Positions 12,501 through 24,500 of a stretch of 64,000 nt of DNA are shown here, one piece after another (position 1 is the first letter of the stretch; each line of letters starts with the position of its first letter). The position numbers were made by a program, and so were the translations under genes. The DNA is taken from positions 935,393-999,392 of the forward strand of contig VWZL01001304.1 in assembly GCA_013396915.1 (NCBI GenBank), written 5' to 3'. The notes below the pieces were generated by a model. That model was not told the origin of the DNA. It made no database searches and saw only the letters and a program-made list of their open reading frames with translations. This DNA is from Stercorarius parasiticus (lineage: Eukaryota > Chordata > Aves > Charadriiformes > Stercorariidae).

Positions 12501-15500
12501 TTTTTTCTTGTCTGTGGATCAATTACATTGCTGCTGCAATCAAATAAAACATTCCAGAAGCTAAAAAAACTGCACTAATTTACACAAAGAGAAAATTTAA
12601 CTCCTTATCTTTTGATTGTATTTTAAACGTACTGGATAGCACATGTGATTTTAACTAACCTGATAATTTCAGAGGGTCAGTTGTTATACTTCTTTGGTTT
12701 GACATCCGATGACGAATATCAGGATGCTGGTCAAGCAGAATCATGGTACCTTGTTGCCATGCGCAGGGCCATTGCAACTGATCATCGTTTGCTCCAGAAA
12801 TCAAGTGCAAGTACATCGCTAAATTAAATGGGTTATCAGTGGTACCATTTACATACAAGCTGACCTGAAAAGCATATCCTTTACTAGAGTAAAAAGGTGG
12901 ACTGTATATTTTTCCTGCTTCCCCTGCTGGACTTGTATTGAGGAGATGTGTGAAATTTCTGATATGCCAGACATGGTGGGGACACTGAGTTTCTGACAAA
13001 TTGATGTCGTCAATAGAGAGGCCTCCATTTGATAAGCTGCTTCCTCTCACGCCTTGAAACACAACCCGGAATTTACTTGTGACATTCAAAGAAACATGAT
13101 GGAGCTGCCAGTAATTCTCAGGTGAACCTGCAAAACAAGGGTAGGGATTTCTGAGTGAGCAGTATGGTCAAACTAGGTCAAACACAGGTCTACAGACCCC
13201 ACAGCAACGCTATGTAAGAATTTCTCAGTTCCACTGGCATTGACGTGATGGAATACTTCTTCTGTAGAGGTTACATCTTCAGTGCAAGATCACATTTTCT
13301 CAAGTCAGTTTTTCAACAGGTTTAATATGCGTAGCAGGTCTTTAATTTGGGTGAAAACAGTGTTAATGTTTCTAAGTCTGCTTTTTCTTTTATATTTTTA
13401 AAGAACATTGCATTAAATTAGTGTAAATGTTGTGATAATTAAATGCACAAAGATGGCTTTTACCTGTGTTATTAAAAGGAAAAAAAATCACAGCAAAGTA
13501 TATTCAAATAACTGAATAACAACGTCTCAACAACAAATCCTACAGAGGATTCTGGGAGCCTAGAACTACAAGATTTGTTAATTCAATTGTTTTTGTATAT
13601 TTAAATGGCAGAAGTTTGTCTATGCAAAAGCACTATTCACCCATCAAATAATTAATGGTACTAAGTTCAAATTAAAGCCAGTCATTTGCAAAACCTACTT
13701 AATGGGATAAAACCTCAGTGTGAGTCTGATGCTGCATCCGAAAATGCCTGCACTAGCAAATTCCACTTGACTCCAAGAGCAGCGTGCACAAAAGCGAAGA
13801 CCTCTGCACAGGGGCCTTGTAAGGCAAGTGAAAGTAGGACATCCTTTGTTAATAGTATGTGCAGCAAAACAGTTTCTTTTGCTGTCTGGTTTATGTTCAT
13901 TTGCACAGAAGACCAGACTTTCAGCTGCATTTATGGAAAAAGCAGTGCCAGTCCCAGGTACAGAACTCATGCTTCACTTTCCTAACAATTCTAAACACAT
14001 CACAATGGATCTCAGATATGAATGTCAATTTCTTGCCATTTGTCATTACCATTATTATTAGGAGGAAAAACAATAAACCCAGAGACAAGAACAAAAGCAC
14101 CTCACTCTTTTCCATTAAATTGCCTTCTGCATAAAGTAAAGTTTTTTTGAATTGCACAGATTATATGCAAGACTGGGGTTTCTGACTCATGTTCAATGAG
14201 CAGATCAGCTACTGTGCTGTAACGTGTCCCACACCCGCAGCCTCTCCTGCTCCCAGGAGGGAGCCACAGCTGCCACAGACGAGCAGAAAGGGTTCAGGGC
14301 CTGTCCCTCAGCCCCTCAAGTGTGGTGGTTCAGTGCAAACCCATGAGCAGCTCAGCCAGATCATGGCTGGAAAGGGCTGTAGTATTACTATTTCTTCCAG
14401 TTTGTTGACCGTGTTGGTGAGGGTAACTTGTTACATGAGAGAAGTGAAATGATCCTAAACCATTCCTGAAAGTTTTACCAGAGACTGTCAAAGTAGAGTG
14501 CCCATTTGAGCACACATACGAGATCAGAGACTTTAAAGGAAATCATGGACTTGAGAAAGCAGGAATGGGAGACAGGACCTAATATACATGAAAGAGTATT
14601 TGTGAAGAAGACTGAAGTATGGAGAAATTAATCTTGGCTTCAAAGTAGGGTTTGAAAGAGTTTGGAGGGCTCAGATTGATCTGAAATCTACATCTGCCTT
14701 AGCAGTCCTGACAATTTTTTTAAGGATTAAGGATTCCTGATGGCACACAGGGATGATAAAAGCATCAAGGTGAAGAAAAGAGCAGAAAAATGCAAAGAAA
14801 AACAGATAGCAGCAGCAGCTGAGCCTAAAGGAAGAGTGGACTTGATAATTATTTAGTAAAAGAATTTGTGCTAACCCTTATGTAATCAGAAGATAGAACT
14901 AGTTGTAGCTGCAATGGAGACCAAGTAATAGTTAAGTATTTGAGAAAGTAATTTTATCATAATGTGAGTCTGGCAATTCTAGCTTAAAGAACTCTTGTCC
15001 ATTAACTGACCTCAGTTGCTCATTCTGTAGGCCATTGGCTCCTAAAACTACAGTAACTTAATTTTCTTCAAACTACAACTCAAATCATGATCTGCTGCCC
15101 ATATATTTCACTTAAGTCATTTCAATCTTTGTTTTAAAAGTAAGTTAAATTTTATTTATCTTTTTTAAACTGGTATGTTAGGTATTCCAGGGCACTTATA
15201 CTTTCTATTTCTTTATATTACTTTCTTTTTCATTGTAATTTACTCTAATAACCGACTTCATCTGTTGCTATTGATACCAGCAATTCTAGAACAGTTAAAA
15301 TGACTGCTCATGGAATTGTAGCTATTTTAGTGAGAAAACTATCTATCTTGATAGCGCAAGAGTTTGTAATTTGTGGTAATTGATTATATTATAGGAAAAT
15401 GGCTGACTGAGGATCCATCAATCAAGTATAATTTCACCAGCAGAGAATCAATTACATAGTTAGAGAAGAAGCCAATGAGTAACGCTAGGACGTGAATCAA

Positions 15501-18500
15501 TTTGCTACAATATTTTCCCCCACTACTTTGAAAATGATATTAAGTATAGATTAAACCAAAATGCAATTTTATCCCATACCTTTTATCTCTTCAATGAGTC
15601 TCAAAGTACCATTTGGGTGAGCTGAAGTGTACTCCCTGACCCCGACATACAGCCGATCGCTTTCATGACCGCTGTTATAGAAATAGAATTGTAGGCACTG
15701 AAAACCCCTTTTGGGATACAGAATTCGGCTCTCCAGGACAGCTGTGTTTCCCCCTGCTCCAGCGCTGGTGTTGAAATGCATGAAGTAGCCGGAATCTGTC
15801 AAAAGTCAATGAGAAATGAACGGTAGAGGAGAGAGGAAACAAAATTTTACTGGTGTACCTGTATTCTTTACACTGTATTGTAACACCACTAGAAGACATC
15901 GTCAAGTCAGGGTCAGTGTAAGCCAGACCCTGTACAAATCCTCAGACTGAGGACTGTTACCTGTTCACATTCTCCAGAGGCAGAACTCTTCTCCTTGCAA
16001 CTTTTTTCCTCATTTGCCTATCTCTAGCGATTTGTACTCAAAAGCATGGGTTTTTACTTTTTGCCCAGTGCCAGTAATTCACAGTCGACTCTCTTCAGAG
16101 GACTGGTTTAAACTCCTGAACTGATTAAGTTTCCTCTGACAGTTTCAGAAAAAACTCTCCATAGTCTCAATTAATTTTTCACCTGAGCCCTGATAATATA
16201 CGTAATTTCTAAATCCTAATCTTTTCCAAACAATCACTGAACAATTATTCAGAAAAGCAGCAAACTTTCTGGGGAGCTTGTCCTATAGTTTAGAACATTT
16301 TATATAGTTCTCGTGTCAGGATGTGACACTGAGACTAGAAAACAGTTCAAATGAGACAAGGACATTCAGTCTTCTCAAATAAGCAGAAAATGGAACTTAT
16401 CGCACGATGTCCCTAAGTATGTAGATTTATGTTGCTTAGTTAAAAAATAAACTGTCAACAAATAAACAGAGAACAGGGCGAAAATCGAAGTCAATTCACA
16501 TGCCTCTGCAGAAAATACTTCCCAGAGAGATAAGAACAGTCTTTTCTCATACCTTTGCATTCTCCCATATTAGTGTAATCAGTATGTGGCCCAGCAGGAA
16601 CATGAGACAAACGCTGCCAATCACTGTTATCATCTGAACTTTGAATCATGCCACATATATTTTCAAGTTCAAAACTGCATGTGTCCATGAAACTTAGGGA
16701 GGAGGCTATAACATTTAAAAAAAAAAAAAAAAAGTTGTGAATCGCTATTACACGGCATGCATTCTAATTCTGAATGTCCAAAGCCAAGAGCAGAGAAAGA
16801 CTAAATGCAAACACCAAATAATCAGCGGCTCCAGATACCATCAGTGTTCATTGGTGTAACGCTCAGGAACTCAAAGCTTTTGGCGATTAACACTGACATT
16901 AATAAGATGTCGTCAGGACCACTCTGGGCACTTAGCAAGCACAGGAGAGTGCCAGTTAATTATCATATCACATCTTTTATTTATAAAAGGTACACTAATA
17001 CCAGCCCCAACCCACCAACCTTCACACACACAAAAGGTCCTGAGACTTCCCGTTTATTTATCTGCTTTCTTTGGGCCAGTCCACACACGGCCACAGATTT
17101 TGATAGAAATTCACTAATGAATCAGCCGGAGTGCTTCTTTTGAAATACAGTAGAGCAGAAGTTATTTCATTGCAATAAGCAAACCCTGATTTTCAAAATG
17201 CTGAATTGAAAAAAACATTTGGCAAAGGTACATTTGGGACCAGTGGATACCTCATACAAATTTTTAAGGTGTCTTGCATATAACAAGTGAAAAATGAAGT
17301 GACGGAAGACTGTGCAGTTGAATAGCAAAGGGAAAACACTGTATGAGATATTTCCTCTGTCTAAAACAAACCTGGGATGGGTGAGAAAAAACACAGTCCA
17401 GGTTTATCCCTATTCTTAGATGTGTTTCTCATTATACCATGTCTGAGCTCTGTGTAACGTCGGCCATGATTTGAAAACAACTAAGTTAATAAAATACTTC
17501 ATGATTATTGCTTTTCAAATTATATATAAAATACAAGAAGGACCTTGAGTATCAGAAAAGTCAAGCTCAATGGCATGCCAAATGCTTCACTTAGGCTGTA
17601 GCTCAGGGAAGCACTTGAGTATGAACTGCTGCCAAACCTGTTGTACTGATGACGTGTTTTGTACTGTCCTCATAGAAAGCTAACAACCCTCTAGAGGTTG
17701 CAAGGGTATCAGAAGTGCTGTATGACTGATATTTTTTAAGATACAGTACTGGTATGATGTTGTGAAAAACAAGAAAAAGATTTCATAGTAAATGCTATAT
17801 TGACTGCTGGAGAAAGAAAAAAACCCAGCTAGGGTGTCAGCAAGAAGGTAAGCAAAAATGGAGAATTATTAGATGAAAGAACTCTTTGAAATCAAACTAC
17901 AAAACAAAATATGAAATCAGTTTGCCTGAACAGGAAAGCAGTAGCCTAACTACCTTAATTACAAAGTGCTGCCTGGCATGGAGTGGTGACCTGACCAACA
18001 GGAAGAGAGGAAAGCAAGCCTCAATAGCTTACGATGTATTTCTTAGATTAATTAATGAGATAGGGGGAGGGGGCACTGCTTGAGGGAGGTTTTACACTCC
18101 CTCTGCACCAAAAACCAGAGACTTTGTTGGTATGTAATGAAAGGCTGAACTTGGAAGAAAATATATGGGGGATGAGTGGTGAGTCCTAACTTCCAGTGGC
18201 TGAGGAAAACCTCATGGTCAGTTCTGTTAAGTAATATGCTAGAAGGGGAAAGCAGACTAAAATCTGTCATTATCGTATGGCCTGAAAGACAGTCCTGAAG
18301 AAGAGATCAGAACAACACTAAAGCATCAGTCACGATTTTTTATGCTGTGGGTTGTGCGAATATAATGCACACTATACAAAGCCAAGGGACAGACTGGGGA
18401 GCAGGGCAGATCCCAATTACACCGAGGATGGTGTCAGTTTTGTCACTAATTTCAACATGACTGGGGCTTATTTCTCTTGGGGAATGTGCCCATGGGGTAA

Positions 18501-21500
18501 GAATAAAGTTAAAGAGTCATGAAGTATTTATGTAATGCACGAGAATGATGGAAAGTATATAAGATTAATGGAGAGGAAGAAGGACCCCATCCACTGTTAA
18601 AGACATCCTTAGCTGTAGGCACTTCTGTAAGACCTGACTGCCTGTGTGCCAAGTGCTGGTAGATAAGGCTGCACGTAAGCGTGTGTTCAGTTTAAACCTA
18701 CATGAACAGAAATATTTTCATCAGAACTGTATGCTCAAAAAATGCAGTTTTAATAAAACAGTTTGATAATTATTTAAGGTATCTGTAGAATGAAGCTTAA
18801 AATATAATTGTAAACCACTACTCACTACTTGGGATACTGAGGCAGCGAAGTAAAAGTTTTCATCTGAGTGCCAGGGCACATTTGATGCAGTCATAATTAC
18901 AGAATTATATTCCAGTTTAGTAATAGAATTCTCTGTATTTCTCTGTCTCTTACTTTCACTCAACTTTCTAAAATAAAGCCCACATGAGCAAAATAACTCT
19001 TCTGACCACTTTCGTAAGAGGCTGGGTTTAAAACTAAAAATAAAAATCTAAAAAGCTCACATTTTCTTCCTAACAGCATCTGTATCCTATTTGCATGAAC
19101 ACTCTCTGTCTTACAGATTGTGTGAGAGCAGAGTAGGTACGATAGCCACAGCAAAGACGCTCATTTCTGTACGGTGTCTGAGCAACAGCTGCAGAATAAT
19201 GGGGGGAAAAAACAAAAAGCGTTGTGCAGAAGCACACATTTTAAACAGCTACCCAAGGGATGAACTAAAATGAGCTGCTGAGTGAAGCTGGTTTTTAACT
19301 AAATGTCAGATAAAATTGCAGAGAGAACTCTGCTACAGCAGTGTTTCTGCAGGAGGGCTATGTTATTTCTAGCTGTACCATTATTTTTGGTGTTTTTAGC
19401 ACAATTCACTTTTCCAAATATGTTAGCATCTCTTTCACTTGTGCCTGGATGAGTCCGGCATGTATGTATCACCCTCATTTCTTTCAAATTCCAGAAGCAA
19501 AAAAATTTAAAAGAAATGGAGAAACTCACAGCAATTGTACAGCCGGTTCAGTTTCTGGAGATCGTAATCACTGAAATCCATTCGCTGTCCTATAATATCC
19601 ATGAAGTCTGGTATGTTAGTGACGATGGTGGGTTCAGTTCCATTCCTGAATGCATTTTGGCTGTAGTGCATCACAGAAGTATAGTCATAGGGAACATTCA
19701 GGTAGTCTGATGTTTTATCATCATATTTGTTGAAATTATGACCTTTACCTAAATGGGAAAAATGAAAGGAAAGATGGTTCGTTGCCCAAGAGGACCAAGT
19801 TTTGATGTACAGACTTGAAGGGACAAAGGATCCATGAGATCCCCAAGTAATTTTTTCCTAGTTGTTTACTTGTACTTCGTAAAACTATTTTATTTCTAGT
19901 CTAGTTATTTACTTTCCTCTTTCAGCCACTGGAACAGAACACAATGACTTCTGCTGGATGAAGGAAAGATTTTTGCTATCAGGAATCTTTTCCCCATGAA
20001 TCTACCCATAAACTTCGATGGCTTTGTGATACCCAAAAGTGGAAATACTGTTTCAGTACTCAAATTTATGCAATTCGCAGCTGTAATGTGTCCCTATTTC
20101 TAATCTGTATTCTCTGATGTTTAATTGCTGGTCATTTTAGTTCACAATAAACATGTTAGAGTTGTCATCAGATAAGCTTCCAGAATTTAACTTACATACT
20201 GGAGTATGAGCAAAGAACCATTACTAACTACCCAATGGAAGGTAAAGTTTTAAATGTTTTAAATTAGTCAAAATACAGTAACTATATTCTGGTACATTTA
20301 AAAAAGCTGCAGCAGTTTTAAACAGCTAACAGTAGTGCAACTTGTCATTAAAGAGTCAGCAAAATATAATGGAAATCAAATAACAGAATCTAAGTAATTT
20401 TCTGTAATATATACTTGCATATGCACCTGATTATTGTTCACGACTAAATAAGAATGCATTAAATTTAATCATTATCTGTTTTTTTTCCAGTCTTCTGTGT
20501 GTACCTGTGTTAGGAAAGCATCCAGTCTGCATATATAACTTTGGTTTCGAACTGCCTGAAAGTCACAGAGGACGACGGCAAGCTGAAGAGGCAGAGACCG
20601 AGGAGGGTCCCTGCGCCAGCTCTCAAGCGTGTGCCAAATACGCCAACATTTACACTCACAGGCTGCAGCGCTGAAGTAACCGGTCCTGTGATGTGGACCC
20701 TGAAGGGGGTCTCTCCTGTCTGTACACTCGTTCTGTGCTCTCTGCTCTCTCAGCTCTGCTGCCCACACTGGGTGTAGCGGCCGGCGAGAAAGAGGAACAC
20801 CGGTGTTTTCACTGTAGATTTTCTACTGGCTTTGGTTGTACTGGGTTTTTCAGAGTGGGATTTTTTTTTCAATTACTTTTGTTTTGTTAAGGGTTCCCAG
20901 AGTGCTTTTATAGTATTCATTTAAATAAACAAAATTATTCTCTTTTGTTGCTCTGCTGTACAACATGTAGCGTACCAGGACTCAGATCTCTAGTGAGGTC
21001 TCTGGGAACTGCTGTGGCACAAGGAATAACCACAGCAACAACAAACGGGGCTTTCTGTCCCAAACAGATGTCACTTGATATTTTATTGATACGCTGGCTT
21101 TGAAAACTAAGTCCAGAGCAAGAATCGTGTGGCAACCAAAAGATGGCTGGAAGGGGTGTTCCACTGCTAAACCCCTCAACACCAGAGTCTGAAAGGAAAA
21201 GCCAGGGAGTGACTGACCATCCTGAATCCTGTCCCACATGATGGACACATAGTCGTCCCGGTCGGACCGTGACTGCTCATGCCAGAATCCCAGGGCGTGC
21301 ATGAACTCGTGCTGGATTGTCCCAATCTTGTCACAGTTGGCTCCAATGGAGAGCTGCTGCAACCCCTCTTGGCGGTTTCCCACTGAGGACCAGCAGCTAG
21401 CATTAAAATAAATGAGGGAAAGCTCTGTGAGATACGTACCATCCCCATGCCACGCAAACTCCAGAATCAGTCTGTTCAACAGATACATTTTTAAGTTGAG

Positions 21501-24500
21501 CGTTGAAGTTACATTTTGCTACAGAGAGCACTTTTTCATTGATCTGTTCCTTACCAGATCCTTTCCTCTCACATTTAGCTCTGTTTAGATGAACAAGCAG
21601 TTCCCGGGCTCTGGCTCTATTGTTTTTAATGGGTTTACTTTAGCATGAAAATGTTGAGCTATTTCTGACAGAATAAGACTGATGAGGATTTCATTGGTGT
21701 TCTGGTAAGCACCAAAGACTATGGACACAGGATTTAGAGCAATTAAGTTACTGTGAATTAACAGTTTGTAGCTGGACTGCAGTATGCAACTGTGAGTCTG
21801 TCCCTATTGTAAAGTAAACCAGGTTTACCTTCTGAAAGGCTGGTGGATTTGACACTGCTTTTCACAAGGTCTTTTCTTTCTAGATATTTGTGAGCTGCTG
21901 TGCTAGACCACTTGCTGCTGACACATGCTCGCAAAGAAGAGCAAAATGGCAGCTGTGCTGGAAGTTTTTAATAAAGAATAAAAAAATTCAGGGAGCTATC
22001 TATCTGCACAAGCCAATAAAATGGCACCCCATGTCCACAAACTAGCAAGCACAGAGAGCTACATTTAAATTGATATGCTATGCAGCAAATAAATCAACAC
22101 TTACCCAATGAAGTCCATAAAATTAGTCGGGCACAAAATATGCCATAGGATTTGCAGTCCTATCACCCCAGAAATTTAAAAACACAAGCACACCACGTGC
22201 TTTCGAACCCCGTAACTTATTAGCACAACGTATTCCCCAGTATTTCTCTTTCCACGAAGCAGCACAGGCCCTGTCTATTGATTACTCATCAAAATCACAG
22301 CATGAGACCTAGGAAGGAGCACATGTGGCATCCATGGTTTCACAGGCTTCCCTTGAACAAGGCCTTGTATCGATAACGCAGCTTTGTCTGGTTGTGCAGA
22401 AGTCTAAGAAGTCCATCACAGTTCTGGGTTCACCTCATACCAAAGCAGCTGCTTCTGGCTGCACAGCTGCTGTGCAGAGCACAGGAGGTTACAAGCACAT
22501 GCAAGATACTTGGCAAAATCAGCATCTGAGCACCAGAGGATGCAGCTTCCCCTTGCCTTCAGTCTGCCAAATGCCTATGGCACCATCATTCTGCAGCCAC
22601 GGAGAGAGTCAATGCTTGGTCTGTGTCACCCAGCACTGAGAATAAAACTAGGTGAGTGGGACAGGGCACTCCAGAGCAATGGACGTCTGAAGCCCCATGT
22701 TAGCGATGCCTTTAGGAGGGGAGAAAATCGGGGTGGGGGGAAGTCCTAGCTTCTCCAAGTGTGAGATAGCTGTAACTCCCCTGATTCAATGCTTTCTGCA
22801 TTTCTAGTTGCTCCATCAGTGGTTAGAGGAACACAGAAGTACCTGCTCTGACTAATCCCACCAGCCTGCTTTTTGGAAGATGGGCTGTACGTAGATACAT
22901 GCCATCAGTAGCAATGATGCCATCTAGAAATCCTGTTCTCTGAGAGCCAACACTTATTTCAGGCACGTTTTTATACTAATGTCCTGCTAGTAATTATCTT
23001 CCCATAGTATCACGGCTCACCAGTATCAGCACACAGACACTTTGACTTACCAGCACCAAGCTGGTTAGCCAGGGATCTGTATCAATCCACTTCTGCATGG
23101 GTTCCCTTTGCCGTGTGCCACAGTGGCAAAGAGCTGAGGTGGACTTCTAGATCTCCATGAAAACCTCATGTCCCATGTGGAAATACTAGAGATGGGGTTG
23201 ATCCTCCCTGGTCTGCTAACCATTTGACTCTAACACACTGTAAAGGAAAATAGGCTTGTAGACTCCTAGGCAACGCAACAGCGAACCGTGACCAAGCTTA
23301 ACCTTTAGTATAGAAAATAATTATATATCAGCGAGTAGATAGATTATAGTATTGTAGAAATTGATTAATAATATGCAGGTGGTAAGAACAATACTAAGCA
23401 ATATACTGCTCATTTGTCCTTTGTATAGCCCTTACCATGGCTGGCTTAAAACCCAGTCAAGCTGAATCAACAGAATAGTGACTGTAGATAGCAGGCATAA
23501 GACAGAATAATAGATAGGAAATAAGTGATTAACTTGGAAAAGGTTGGGTATTTAGAAATAGACATAGACTAAAGCATATAATTAATAGAATGTCTTAAGT
23601 TTCTAAGAATCCTACAGGTAAAGATTGTTTAAAGAAAAGAGACTGTGGTGACCAGAGACCGCGCCAGTGAACTGCAACTTCAAAAGGAGGAGTGGAACGA
23701 GAAGATGAAGAATCACCTGAGGCAGAGGAATTGTATGGACTTTTGAAGTTACTAAAGAATAGAGAGCTGAAAAGCTGTAAGGGAACACCCAGACCCTCTT
23801 GGAAAGAAATACCAACTATGTAATGTTTTTTTTAACTGTATATAAACGAGATTATTCCTTGTCAGTCTTTGCCACTCACCGAGGAGATGGCCCAACTCTG
23901 AGTTGTCAATAAAGCAAACCTAGAGGTACCCACCGAGCAGTGAAATTCTTTAACACACACCATGAGATTTTTCCTGCTGAATGAGTCCTGCTCTTCATGA
24001 GAAGAGTAGGGAGAAATGGCACATCCACTGCAGGACGCCATCCCAGACTCTTCTGTGAGCTTAGCAGGCACCTGCCACATCTGATATTCCTGCATTTCCG
24101 TAATTCACAAGCATCCCTCATGTATTTTGCTTACTACATGCTGTAGTCGAGAAAAGGTCTTTAAATAGATCCACAGTCTAACCTCTGCTACAGATGCATA
24201 GACCTGAATAGAGGGTGAGGTGAAAGGCTGTGTGCTATAAAACCTTACATGTACCTCTACTTAGCGTTATAAATATATATATGTGTATCTGTAAATACAA
24301 GGCAGGCAGTAGCCAAGGCTTGGCAAATGGTAGATAAAGAACGTGAACACAGAGAGGGCTCTTTGCATGGGGGTTGATGACACTGTGTATGGTACCTCAG
24401 AGACTACAAGTTTATTTTTACAAAGGGCAGTCCACACAACAAAATGGCAGCTGTCTTCTTTTATGGCTGGCTTCATTTGAATTCAAAAGGATAATTCAGA

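Noticed and set aside
13686..14157. Cluster of 71-99 codon ORFs on both strands in MEP1B intron 10
   Set aside because: Mutually overlapping in several frames and unlike any domain; the true exons on both sides are already in phase.
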